64,000 bases of DNA from Methyloferula stellata AR4 (lineage in GTDB: Bacteria; Pseudomonadota; Alphaproteobacteria; Rhizobiales; Beijerinckiaceae). Positions within the stretch are counted from its first letter, which is position 1; each line of letters opens with the position of its first letter. The notes beneath the pieces were generated by a model. The model made no database searches and was not told the DNA's origin. It was given only the letters and a program-made list of their open reading frames with translations. The DNA lies in the NCBI RefSeq assembly GCF_000385335.1, contig NZ_ARWA01000001.1, positions 2,000,001-2,064,000 of the forward strand. The letters run 5' to 3'. The position numbers and the translations under genes are program-made. Below, piece by piece: positions 8,875 through 17,068 of this stretch.

Positions 8875-9029
8875 GGCGTACCGCGTCGATCGCGCATGCC
8901 GCGAAGGGCCTCGGCGCGCAGCAGCCGCGGCTTTTGAATAAATCGCAGAGATAAAATGGCCTAAAATTTTGCGATCATTCGACGATGGGCGTCGACTGCG
9001 CGTTAAAATCTCTCTGCCTTGATTGGGGC

Positions 9030-9257
9030 ATGAAACAGGGCATCGCCGGTCCGGCCATTTTTGTCTTCGTCCTCGCGATGATCGCGGAGGTCATGGCTTA
9101 TGCTGCCGGTATCAGGCTTCCCACGCCTTCATCCGTGCCGCATCCGAAAAGCGAGGTTCACGTCGCCTCGATGGTGCAAGTGCGGCCGCAAGCGAAAGTT
9201 CACGAGGCGTGGTGCGCGCGGGGCCGTATCGTCGGCGGCTTTTGCGTGATCCGCTGA
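9030..9257 (+). CDS. Small membrane-anchored protein, paralogue of the 8635 gene
   Basis: A 75-residue protein with an N-terminal membrane helix (GIAGPAIFVFVLAMIAEVMA), a Pro/basic spacer and the ending WCARGRIVGGFCVIR, which matches the C-GG-I-GGFCV ending of the preceding small gene. The frame is open further upstream to 8985 (an extra 15 residues with two Cys), but ATG 9030 places the hydrophobic helix at the N-terminus as in the paralogue. Function unknown. Confidence 0.55.
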   Translation: MKQGIAGPAIFVFVLAMIAEVMAYAAGIRLPTPSSVPHPKSEVHVASMVQVRPQAKVHEAWCARGRIVGGFCVIR

Positions 9258-9271
9258 TCCAGCCAAAACGA

Positions 9272-9346
9272 TGGTGGGCGATACTGGGATCGAACCAGTG
9301 ACCCCTCCCGTGTGAAGGGAGTGCTCTCCCGCTGAGCTAATCGCCC
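9272..9346 (-). tRNA. tRNA-Val (anticodon CAC)
   Basis: Read on the minus strand, the acceptor stem GGGCGAT pairs with ATCGCCC, the anticodon arm is CTCCC-TTCACAC-GGGAG (anticodon CAC), the T-arm has GGTTCGATCCC, and the CCA end is encoded. It reads GUG codons. Confidence 0.97.
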
Positions 9347-9415
9347 GCTCTTTGAAGCGTCAGGTGTCTTCGTGTACGAGCCCCGCCCGCTGCAAGTCAA
9401 GGGCGCAGCGCCGGC

Positions 9416-10111
9416 TCAGGGATTGAGCGCGGGTGCCAGCGCTGCGACGGCCGCCCAAAGCTCGTCGAAATGGTCGATGGCACGGTCCGGCGCATAGGTC
9501 GAAACGGGTGCGTCCGTATATCCAAACGTCATGGCGACGACCGGCACGCCGGCATTGCGCGCGGTATCTATGTCGGTCTTGGAATCGCCGACCATGATGG
9601 CGCGGCGCAGATCGCCGCCGGCGCGTTCGATCGTCAGCCGCAAGGCCTCGCCGTTCGGCTTGGACACGGCGAATGTGTTCTGCCCGCAAATGGCGGCGAA
9701 GCGATCGGCGACGCCGAGCGCGGTCAAAAGCAGGATGGAGGTCCGTTCGAGCTTGTTGGTGCAGACGGCGAATCCCCAACCGGCCGCCTCGAACCGGTCG
9801 AGCGCCTCGATCACGCCCGGATAGAGCCGCGTCTCATCCGCGATATGATCGTTGTAATGAGCGAGAAAGGCTAAAAACAGCTCTTCGAGCCTTGCGTCCG
9901 AAAGCGCCACGCCCTCCGCCTCGAAGCCGCGCTTGATGAGCATGCGCATGCCGGCCCCGATCATCGGGCGGGCTTCCTCCATCGCGAGCTTGCGCAGGCC
10001 CTCGCGGGCGAGAATGACATTCAGCGTCGAAATCAGGTCCCCGGCCGTTTCGGCGAGCGTGCCGTCGAGATCGAAGACGAGAAGCGGTTTGGCTTGCGGT
10101 TCATGCGTCAT
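9416..10111 (-). CDS. gph: Phosphoglycolate phosphatase-like HAD hydrolase
   Basis: A 231-residue haloacid-dehalogenase phosphatase. Motif I is DLDGTLAETAG, motif II is the Thr in VCTNK, motif III includes the Lys of KPNGEAL, and motif IV is MVGDSKTDIDTARNA. The cap domain of the Gph type lies between motifs I and II. Gph removes 2-phosphoglycolate formed by DNA repair or photorespiration-type chemistry; other small phosphate esters are possible. The ATG at 10111 (MTHEPQ) is chosen because the 12 residues upstream do not fit the family. Confidence 0.88.
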   Translation of the reverse strand: MTHEPQAKPLLVFDLDGTLAETAGDLISTLNVILAREGLRKLAMEEARPMIGAGMRMLIKRGFEAEGVALSDARLEELFLAFLAHYNDHIADETRLYPGVIEALDRFEAAGWGFAVCTNKLERTSILLLTALGVADRFAAICGQNTFAVSKPNGEALRLTIERAGGDLRRAIMVGDSKTDIDTARNAGVPVVAMTFGYTDAPVSTYAPDRAIDHFDELWAAVAALAPALNP

Positions 10112-10219
10112 GCGCGACCGATTAGGCTGAAAGAAGCGCTGGCACAAGCGAGAGGTGAGACAGAGGCCTAAAGCCGCGTATAAGATGGGCCGATGATTCG
10201 GGCGCAGGGGGCCGATGTC

Positions 10220-10606
10220 ATGAAATTTTCACCAGCCTGGAGGCGGTTGGCCTTCATTTCCGGTTTGACCGCGTTTTCGGCGGGTTTGGGATTTTCCGCC
10301 GCGCAAGCGGCGAATTATGAATTTCTCGCAGCGCCGGAAACCGATTTGAACCGCGTCTACCGCCTCGACAAGGCGACGGGCGAGGTGGGCGCCTGCCAAT
10401 ATGGCCTGAAGGAGGGGGGAGTCGGCGTCACCCTCTGCTATGCGCCGGGCGAGGGGGCCGGCCCGCAGGCCTCGAGCGAATATGCCCTGGTCGCCTCGCG
10501 TCACGAGCGTGAAGGCGGCGTGTTCCGGGTCGATCTGCGCACCGGGATGATGTCGATTTGCTATGTGTTGAACGACAATGTCGTCTGCACGCCTCAGGCG
10601 AAATAG
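10220..10606 (+). CDS. Secreted hypothetical protein
   Basis: A 128-residue protein with a signal peptide (LAFISGLTAFSAGLGFSAAQ, cleavage likely after AQA). The mature part contains two similar short units: YRLDKATGEVGACQYGLK followed by VTLCYAPGEG, and FRVDLRTGMMSICYVLN followed by VVCTPQ. Each has a Thr-Gly turn and a Cys pair, suggesting an internal repeat of a small beta unit. Probably periplasmic; function unknown. The start at 10220 is chosen to put the signal peptide at the N-terminus. Confidence 0.7.
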   Translation: MKFSPAWRRLAFISGLTAFSAGLGFSAAQAANYEFLAAPETDLNRVYRLDKATGEVGACQYGLKEGGVGVTLCYAPGEGAGPQASSEYALVASRHEREGGVFRVDLRTGMMSICYVLNDNVVCTPQAK

Positions 10607-10737
10607 GGCAGGCCTGCACCTCGGTCCCAGCGCACCAGAGCTGCGGGGTTGACGCCGAAAGCCCGGCAGCCTAACCCGGCCTTTATCCCCGCGGCCTTGT
10701 CCCGCATCCTTTCCGCGTCCCGTCGTTAGCGTGAGCC

Positions 10738-11448
10738 ATGGCCGCCCTCAGTCCAGACGATGCCAAAAAGGCCGCCGCCGAACGCGCCCTGGAGCTGGTC
10801 AGGCCGGGCATGAAGCTTGGCCTTGGGACCGGCAGCACCGCCACGCATTTCGTCAATCTGCTGGGTGCCCGCGTCGCCGAGGGGCTCGACGTGCTTTGCG
10901 TGCCAACATCCGAACGCACGCGTACTCAGGCCGCGGCTCTGTCGATTCCGCTCGCCACGATCGACGAGCAGCCGGAATTGGATCTGACCATCGACGGCGC
11001 CGATGAGTTCGACCGCGATCTCCGTCTCATCAAGGGCGGCGGCGGCGCGCATTTGCGCGAGAAAATCGTCGCCATGGCGTCAAAACGTATGATCGTGATC
11101 GTCGATTCCTCGAAATTGGTCGCGGTTCTCGGCAAATTTCCTTTGCCAGTAGAGGTCACGCCCTTCGGCCTCAAAGCCACCCTGGCCTTGATGACGAAGG
11201 AGGCCAAGGCGGCCGGCTGCGAAGGCCGGATCGAGATCCGCAAAAATCCCAGTGGCCATCCTTATGTCTCGGACAATGGCAATCATATTGTCGATTGTTT
11301 TTTCGGGTCTATTTCCGATCCAGAGGCACTGGCCGCGCGGTTCGCCGCCATTCCGGGCGTGGTCGAGCACGGGCTTTTTCTAGGTATCGCCAAGGGCGTC
11401 ATCAGCGCCGGGCCGCAGGGCATCGAAATTTTCGGACACCTAGATTGA
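10738..11448 (+). CDS. rpiA: Ribose-5-phosphate isomerase A
   Basis: Interconverts ribose 5-phosphate and ribulose 5-phosphate in the pentose phosphate pathway. The phosphate-binding loop [11 protein letters not shown], the catalytic motif DGADEFD and the [14 protein letters not shown] segment with the active-site Lys and Glu are intact. Length 236 residues is normal. It is followed at 78 bases by the DUF2059 gene and then gor on the same strand. Confidence 0.96.
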   Translation: MAALSPDDAKKAAAERALELVRPGMKLGLGTGSTATHFVNLLGARVAEGLDVLCVPTSERTRTQAAALSIPLATIDEQPELDLTIDGADEFDRDLRLIKGGGGAHLREKIVAMASKRMIVIVDSSKLVAVLGKFPLPVEVTPFGLKATLALMTKEAKAAGCEGRIEIRKNPSGHPYVSDNGNHIVDCFFGSISDPEALAARFAAIPGVVEHGLFLGIAKGVISAGPQGIEIFGHLD

Positions 11449-11525
11449 GGCGCGTGATATTGGAGCCCGTCGTGGCCGCAAGGGTCATTCGTCTGTCATC
11501 CCTTCAGGTCTCAAGGAGCAAGTGC

Positions 11526-12077
11526 ATGCGTTCCCATTTCAGGCCCTTTTGGATCGGCTTGGCTTTTGTTTTGTTCGCGCCTGCGGCCGCATGGGCCCAG
11601 AAACCGCCAACCCCTGCCCAGACAGCACCCGCGGCCGCCGCGCCGGCTGCCGGCGAGCCGACCGCCTCTCACCTCGCGGCCGCTCGCGAACTGCTCGAAT
11701 TGAACGGAATCGCGGCCTCGTTTTCGTCATCGATCCCGCAATTCTTCGATCAGGTCGGCAGCAATTTGACCCAGACGCGGCCGGAACTTGCCTCCGACCT
11801 CGGCAAGGTCTTCGTGCAGTTGAAGCCGGAATTCGACAAAAAGGCCGATGACCTGACCGATAAGGCGGCGCATCTCTACGCGAAGCTGCTCTCCGAGCAG
11901 GATCTGAAGGCGATCGACGCCTTCTTCAAATCCGATGCCGGCAAGAAATATGTCGAGACCCAGCCGAGTTTCATGAAAGACATTGTCGTCATCATGGAAG
12001 GCTGGCGGGAGCAAATCTCGACCGACATGATGACCCGCGTCCGCGTCGAAATGGCGAAGAAGGGCCACCAGCTTTGA
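11526..12077 (+). CDS. DUF2059 periplasmic protein
   Basis: A 183-residue exported protein. A signal peptide (IGLAFVLFAPAAAWAQ) is followed by an Ala/Pro linker and an all-helical DUF2059 domain (from AARELLELNGI through YAKLLSEQDLKAIDAFFKS to GWREQI). The family role is unknown. The ATG at 11526 follows AAGGAGCA. It stands between rpiA and gor; the spacing to gor is short (35 bases), so co-transcription is likely. Confidence 0.85.
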   Translation: MRSHFRPFWIGLAFVLFAPAAAWAQKPPTPAQTAPAAAAPAAGEPTASHLAAARELLELNGIAASFSSSIPQFFDQVGSNLTQTRPELASDLGKVFVQLKPEFDKKADDLTDKAAHLYAKLLSEQDLKAIDAFFKSDAGKKYVETQPSFMKDIVVIMEGWREQISTDMMTRVRVEMAKKGHQL

Positions 12078-12112
12078 CGGGCGCTTGCCCCTCAAAGATA
12101 TGAGGAGTGGGG

Positions 12113-13531
12113 ATGTCCGCCTTCGACGTTGATCTGTTCGTCATCGGTGCCGGATCGGGCGGCGTCCGCGCTGCGCGCATCGCGGCCGGCTATGGCGCCA
12201 AAGTGCTGGTTGCCGAGGAGTTTCGCGTCGGGGGCACCTGCGTGATCCGCGGCTGCATTCCCAAAAAGCTGATGGTCTATGCGAGCCGCTTCGCCGATGA
12301 TTTCGCCGACGCAGCGGGCTTCGGCTGGACGCTCGTCAAGCCGACCTTCGATTGGAACAAGCTCGTCGCCGCGAAGGAGATGGAAATCTCGCGGCTCTCG
12401 GCCATCTATCGCACCAATCTCGACAAGGCCGGCGTCTCGATCATCGACAGCCGTGCCGAAGTCGAAGGGCCGCACAAGATCCGCCTCAAATCCAATGGGC
12501 AGGAGATCAGTGCGCGTTATATCCTCGTCTCGACCGGCGGCACACCGGTTCTGGAGCCGCGTATTCCGGGCCTCGAATATACGATCACCTCCAACGAGGT
12601 GTTCGATCTGCCGAACCTGCCGAACCATATGCTGATCGTCGGCGGCGGCTATATAGCGGTCGAGTTCGCTTCGGTTTTCACGCGGCTCGGCACTAAAATC
12701 ACGCTCGTGGTGCGCAGCGAAAATGTCTTGCGTGGGTTCGACGAAGATATGCGCTGCAGTGTGCGCGACGCGCTCATTCAGGAAGGCGTCGATCTTAAGA
12801 CCGTCACCCTGCCGACCAAGATCGAGAAGGCCGCAAGCGGTTTCAACGTCACGCTCACGGATGGAACCGTGCTCGATGTCGATCATGTGATGCTCGCGAC
12901 AGGGCGCCATCCCCATACGAAAGGGCTCGGGCTCGAAAAGGCGGGCGTCGAATTGGATGCGCTGGGCGCGGTGAAGGTCGATCATTTCTCGAAGACCAAT
13001 GTCGATTCGATCTATGCTGTCGGCGATGTCACCAATCGCATTGCGCTGACGCCTGTCGCCATCCGTGAAGGGCATGCTTTTGCGGATACGGTCTTCGGCA
13101 ACAAGGAGACGATGGTCGATTATGCGAATATCGCGACCGCGGTTTTCACGACGCCGGAACTCGGTACTGTCGGCCTGACGGAAGAGCAGGCGCGCGAGCA
13201 ATTCGATTGCGTCGATGTTTACGCGGCGAGCTTCCGGCCGCTCAAGGCGACCTTGTCGGGCCGCCAGGAAAAGACATCGATGAAGATCGTCGTCGACGGC
13301 ACGACGGATCGCGTGCTTGGCGTCCATATCTTCGGCGACGATGCCGGCGAGATGGCGCAGATTCTCGGCATCGCGGTGAAGCTGGGCGTCAAGAAAGCCG
13401 ATTTCGACGCGACCATGGCCGTCCATCCCACCTCGGCGGAAGAACTCGTCACCATGCGGGTGCGCACGGCGCGCTACGAGCGTGAGACGATCGGCGAAGA
13501 AGGCCCCAACGCGGCCGTGGCAGGCGAATAG
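12113..13531 (+). CDS. gor: Glutathione-disulfide reductase
   Basis: An FAD-dependent pyridine nucleotide-disulfide oxidoreductase that reduces oxidised glutathione. Visible are the FAD motif VIGAGSGGVRAARIAA, the redox pair GGTCVIRGCIPKKL, the NADPH-binding motif IVGGGYIAVEFASVF, the second FAD motif YAVGDVTNRIALTP and the C-terminal catalytic HPTSAEE. The length (472 residues) fits. ATG 12113 has GAGGAG 5 bases upstream; GTG 12107 overlaps that site and is less likely. Its 3' end overlaps the convergent receiver gene by 58 bases. Confidence 0.94.
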   Translation: MSAFDVDLFVIGAGSGGVRAARIAAGYGAKVLVAEEFRVGGTCVIRGCIPKKLMVYASRFADDFADAAGFGWTLVKPTFDWNKLVAAKEMEISRLSAIYRTNLDKAGVSIIDSRAEVEGPHKIRLKSNGQEISARYILVSTGGTPVLEPRIPGLEYTITSNEVFDLPNLPNHMLIVGGGYIAVEFASVFTRLGTKITLVVRSENVLRGFDEDMRCSVRDALIQEGVDLKTVTLPTKIEKAASGFNVTLTDGTVLDVDHVMLATGRHPHTKGLGLEKAGVELDALGAVKVDHFSKTNVDSIYAVGDVTNRIALTPVAIREGHAFADTVFGNKETMVDYANIATAVFTTPELGTVGLTEEQAREQFDCVDVYAASFRPLKATLSGRQEKTSMKIVVDGTTDRVLGVHIFGDDAGEMAQILGIAVKLGVKKADFDATMAVHPTSAEELVTMRVRTARYERETIGEEGPNAAVAGE

Positions 13532-13929
13532 AGCCGCAAGTGCCATGGCGGGGACAGGAAATCCTTCAGCACATATTCCATTGTGATCAACACTTGGACC
13601 TTTGAAAAAGGCGCGTTGATATAGGCGTCGGCGCCGTCCTGAATGATGGCGAGCCGGCTGCGCGGATCTTTATCGAAGCCCGTCGCGACGATCGCCGGGC
13701 TTTGCCGGTTTTGTTCGCCCCTCAGGGCCTTCAGAAGATCGCGGTTCGAAGGCCAATCGAGAAGGACGAGATCGTATTGCGCCTCTCGGATAAGGTGATG
13801 CGCTGTGTCCAGGCGCGACGCCGTATGAATCACCCGAAAGCCAAGGAGCTTGAGAGTCTCTTCGAGCAGAGCGCAGGCTAGGATGTTTTCATCGACGATG
13901 AGCGTACGGCAGTGCTGAAAGCTTTCCAA
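13474..13929 (-). CDS. Single-domain response-regulator receiver protein (degenerate)
   Basis: A CheY-like receiver domain of about 120 residues with a short C-terminal tail. The beta-1 acids are reduced to one Asp (LIVDENILACALLEETL), the phospho-acceptor Asp is kept (YDLVLLDWPSNRD), the alpha-4 Thr/Gly region is IVATGFDKD, but the usual Lys-Pro of beta-5 is replaced (YINAPFSK), so normal phosphorylation chemistry is doubtful. The frame is open to an ATG at 14019, but those 30 residues come from A+T-rich intergenic DNA and do not fit the fold; I chose TTG at 13929 behind GGTGAGGGAAAG. No partner kinase is nearby. Confidence 0.65.
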   Translation of the reverse strand: MESFQHCRTLIVDENILACALLEETLKLLGFRVIHTASRLDTAHHLIREAQYDLVLLDWPSNRDLLKALRGEQNRQSPAIVATGFDKDPRSRLAIIQDGADAYINAPFSKVQVLITMEYVLKDFLSPPWHLRLYSPATAALGPSSPIVSRS

Positions 13930-14159
13930 AGTCTTTCCCTCACCCGTATAATTTGATTTATAAATAATAAATTTACAGTGAAAATGAAGTATTAATATAA
14001 TATAGAGGATTTTATTCAAATTTTATAATGTATTTGTGCGATGATGTGTAGTCTGGTGGAATCTATATTGTTTCTGTAAGATATTGCTCTTGCTCGGATG
14101 GCTTTGCTGTTTGCTTTTCGCGGTGGAAAACTGCTCAACAGAGGCGTGGCCGTTTACCA

Positions 14160-15359
14160 TCATACCGCCTCGAGCGCGTAGCGGCGGCAATGTTCGAGAT
14201 AGCCCTCTTCATGCTTTGCCGCCAAGGACACGACGCTCGACCAAAGCCAGTTCGGGGCATTGAGATCCGCCGGATGACGGCGCTCCAATTCATTTGACCA
14301 TTCGGCGCGCACCGCCTTGTCCATTTGCCGGGCGTGCGCGCGGCCGACGACATAGGCGAGATAGCGTGCGGCTTCGACTGCTTGCGTGCGCGAAAATTGA
14401 TCGACTTCGAGTTTCAGATCTTGCGGCATGAGCTCGCGGATGATGACCGGATGCCCCATCAGGTTTGCCGCAAGCATGCGGTTACCAAGGTTTGGCGATA
14501 GGGCCCGCGCACCGGCTACGACCCGCGCGCCATAATGAGCAGGCATGTCGGCGCTCGGATGGGGCGGGGCCGCGGCTTCGACAGCCTCCTTTATGTCGAT
14601 CAGCGCATAAGTTTTCTGACGGCTGTCAATCACTTCGACGAGCACCGCATAGCGGAGCTTTCCGAGTGAACTGCAGCCTTTCATCCAATAGGCGGCATCG
14701 ACCACTTCGATTTTACTGGTGTCGGCGCGGGCGTTCAGCGTCAAAACGAGCCGCTTGATCTCCGGTTCTTTGAACAGCGCGGCGATGGCCTGACGCTCCT
14801 CGTCGGCAAGCGCCCAGAATTTTTGCCCCAGCGGAATGGCCGGCGAAATATCTTGGATCCGCTCGCGCGCCAAATGATCCCAACGGCGCCCGAGCGCGCG
14901 GCGCCGCACGCTTCTGACGACGCTTGGCTCCGGCACAAGATCATCCGGGCCCGGTTCGCGCAAAGCCAGGCCGTAACCGCGGATCATTTCCTCCAGCATC
15001 CGCGCCGTCGTAACGCCCGGAAGGTCAGAGCCGCGCGCCGCGCTTGCGAGCGACAGGCTGAGACGTATGAGATCATGCGCGGGATTGCCTATGACCGTCT
15101 GATCCAGATCGCGAATCTGGATGTCGACTTTGCCTTTTGCATTTGCCAGTGGACCAAGATTGCCAAGGTGGCAGTCGCCGCAGATCCAGATGGCGGGTCC
15201 GGTCGGAATATCCGTGACGCGGCCGGTCTCGAGCCATTCATAGAAGCTGACGGTCGATCCGCGCACAAAGGCATGCGCCGAACGCGCCATCTTCAAGCTC
15301 TGTTGGGTTGCAAGGAAAGCCGCGCGTTCGTCCGGACTGATTTTCAAATTTTGAGGCAC
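14160..15359 (-). CDS. DUF2252 protein (kinase-like fold)
   Basis: A roughly 399-residue DUF2252 protein. The motifs ICGDCHLGNLGPL and IRDLDQTVIGNPAHDLIRL resemble the catalytic and metal-binding loops of aminoglycoside-phosphotransferase-like kinases, so a phosphotransferase fold is inferred; the substrate is unknown. The frame extends to a TTG at 15407, but that codon lies inside a terminator hairpin of the upstream gene, so GTG at 15359 (MPQNLKISPDERAAF) is a better start. Confidence 0.82.
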   Translation of the reverse strand: MPQNLKISPDERAAFLATQQSLKMARSAHAFVRGSTVSFYEWLETGRVTDIPTGPAIWICGDCHLGNLGPLANAKGKVDIQIRDLDQTVIGNPAHDLIRLSLSLASAARGSDLPGVTTARMLEEMIRGYGLALREPGPDDLVPEPSVVRSVRRRALGRRWDHLARERIQDISPAIPLGQKFWALADEERQAIAALFKEPEIKRLVLTLNARADTSKIEVVDAAYWMKGCSSLGKLRYAVLVEVIDSRQKTYALIDIKEAVEAAAPPHPSADMPAHYGARVVAGARALSPNLGNRMLAANLMGHPVIIRELMPQDLKLEVDQFSRTQAVEAARYLAYVVGRAHARQMDKAVRAEWSNELERRHPADLNAPNWLWSSVVSLAAKHEEGYLEHCRRYALEAV

Positions 15360-15389
15360 TGGATCGCTTTCGTCGGTTGAGGCAACGCG

Positions 15390-15417
15390 AAAAAGGCGAA
15401 GGTCCAAGACCTTCGCC
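15390..15417 (-). terminator. Rho-independent terminator of the PRC-barrel gene
   Basis: On the minus strand a perfect 10-bp stem GGCGAAGGTC/GACCTTCGCC with a 3-base loop is followed by TTTTT. It lies 29 bases after the PRC-barrel stop codon and marks the end of that transcript. Confidence 0.85.
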
Positions 15418-15445
15418 TTTAAATTCAGCCTAAAGCCCTCGGGTT

Positions 15446-15841
15446 TTAGTGCTTGAACTTGCCTTCGTACTTGAATTCAGGCGCCGACTTCAGCTCGTCC
15501 TTCGACGCATTGATGACGCCCTTCCATTCCTTCTTGGTGGAATCGTAGCTGATGCCGATCGACGAGGGCGTCACGTCGATGTAGCGCTCGCCCATGCCGA
15601 GGAAGCCGCCGACCGAGACGATGTAGCCGTCGAGCTTGCCATTTTCCATGACGAGATCCTTGATCTCGCCGACGTTTTCATTGTTGCCGTTGGTGAGCTT
15701 CAAGCCGATGACGTCATAGCTGAGAACGGCGCTCGCAGGCACGGTGGTCGGCTGAACCTTCGGATTGGGCGCGGTCGCTTGCGCGAGCGCCACGGCCGGA
15801 AGCGTGAAGATCAAGGCAGCAGTAAGAATCGAACGACGCAT
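15446..15841 (-). CDS. Exported PRC-barrel domain protein
   Basis: A 131-residue protein with a signal peptide (MRRSILTAALIFTLPAVALA, cleavage after AQA) and one PRC-barrel domain (from DVIGLKLTNGNNENVGEIKD to ERYIDVTPSSIGISYD), a fold used for protein or RNA contacts. Exported PRC-barrel proteins of this size are common in rhizobial relatives, with no firm role. The start at 15841 puts the signal peptide first; upstream in-frame sequence to 15985 is unlikely to be translated. A terminator follows. Confidence 0.85.
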   Translation of the reverse strand: MRRSILTAALIFTLPAVALAQATAPNPKVQPTTVPASAVLSYDVIGLKLTNGNNENVGEIKDLVMENGKLDGYIVSVGGFLGMGERYIDVTPSSIGISYDSTKKEWKGVINASKDELKSAPEFKYEGKFKH

Positions 15842-15985
15842 AGATGTTTCCTCCTGAAGTGAAGCTAAGGGTGCGCTCTTAACCTCGACATCTGCGAAAT
15901 GTTCCGCCTCGAATCCGAAAATGCGAAAGCGCGGCAAGCGTTGATACGCATGCCGCGCTTTCGTTAGGAGTCGCATTCGTTCCAA

Positions 15986-16756
15986 TTAATGCCGGGCAGC
16001 GCCCTTGGCGGCTGGCTTGGTCTTGCGTGCGCCGGTCTCGCCGTTGGCGAGCCCTTGAAAGGCCGGGGCATCGACACGTTGCCAGGAGCCGCCATCGTTC
16101 CAGGGGCCGAGCGCGTCGAATTCGCCTTCATCGCCTTCGCCGGTCGAATCGTTGAAATATTGATCGACGAGGCCGGCAGTCGGCGGAATCGCGCCGATCT
16201 CAAGCGGTTCGAGACCGAGATTTTCAAGCGCCAAGCCGAAGGCTTTCATATGAGTGATTTCGCGCGTCATCAGAAACTGGAGCGCGTCCTTGGTGTCTGG
16301 ATCGTCGCAGAAGTTGATGAGTCTTTCGTAGGTGATCTTGGCGCGCGCTTCGGCCGCCATATTGCTGCGAAGGTCGACTTCCGGCTGGCCGGAGATTTTG
16401 AGATAATCGGCCGTCCAAGCGCCGCCCATCGAATTGCAGAGCGAGATTCCGCCGCCGCCCGGAACGGAGACGAGAGGATTGATCTCGGCCGCGTCGCGCG
16501 CGGTCTTCATCGGCGCCACATGCAGGCGGATGAGCGCGCCGACCACTTCGAGATGGCTGATCTCTTCCGTGCCGATGTCCATCAGCATGTCCTTGAGACC
16601 GGGATCGTCGCAATTCATGCCCTGAATGGAATATTGCATCGCGGCGGCGAGTTCGCCGTTGGCGCCGCCGAATTGTTCGAGCAGCATATTGCCGAAGCGC
16701 GGGTCGGGCGCAGCAACCCGGACCGTGTACATGAGCTTTTTAACGTGATGATACAT
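15986..16756 (-). CDS. Manganese catalase (non-haem)
   Basis: A 256-residue dimanganese catalase that dismutates hydrogen peroxide. The four-helix-bundle ligands are visible: Glu35 (GANGELAAAMQY), Glu65 and His68 (GTEEISHLEVV), Glu144 (AKITYERL) and His169 (REITHMKAF). The length is slightly below some family members, with a Lys/Ala-rich C-terminal tail (GARKTKPAAKGAARH). The N-terminal MYHHVKKLMY is typical. It is divergent from DAHP synthase. Confidence 0.92.
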   Translation of the reverse strand: MYHHVKKLMYTVRVAAPDPRFGNMLLEQFGGANGELAAAMQYSIQGMNCDDPGLKDMLMDIGTEEISHLEVVGALIRLHVAPMKTARDAAEINPLVSVPGGGGISLCNSMGGAWTADYLKISGQPEVDLRSNMAAEARAKITYERLINFCDDPDTKDALQFLMTREITHMKAFGLALENLGLEPLEIGAIPPTAGLVDQYFNDSTGEGDEGEFDALGPWNDGGSWQRVDAPAFQGLANGETGARKTKPAAKGAARH

Positions 16757-17068
16757 GGGCGTCCCCTGGAGTATCGGCCGGCTATCGGCCTGTGGGCCCT
16801 CAACCGGGGCGCGGGCGCGGTGGTTCCGGCTTGGCCGCAGAAAAAGGCTTTATTTCGCAATAGTTTGTCCGGCAGTTTTACCCCACGTGCGGGAGGGCTG
16901 GTCCGGGGGCACTTGTGGCATTGATAAATGCCAAGCTCGCCCCTTAATAAGGGTGCTGCATAAAAGCACGGAGCCTGGCTTTTTCAGATAGTTCCCATGC
17001 GGGCGGCAAATGCGCTAAAAGGCTTTTTTTAATCGATGGCTCCGCGAGGAGGCTGTCTGGAGTTGAAA
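16757..17068. other. Divergent intergenic region, no gene seen
   Basis: A 312-base gap between the divergent manganese catalase and DAHP synthase genes. I see no convincing reading frame, RNA or repeat in it; it must hold both promoters, but I cannot place them with confidence. AGTTGAAA just before 17069 is a possible weak ribosome-binding site for DAHP synthase. Confidence 0.5.

Noticed and set aside
12092-13546. A 484-codon open frame antisense to gor
   Set aside because: It lies wholly over gor, whose motifs are intact. The antisense product is Arg/His/Asp-rich without domains, typical of GC-rich shadow frames.
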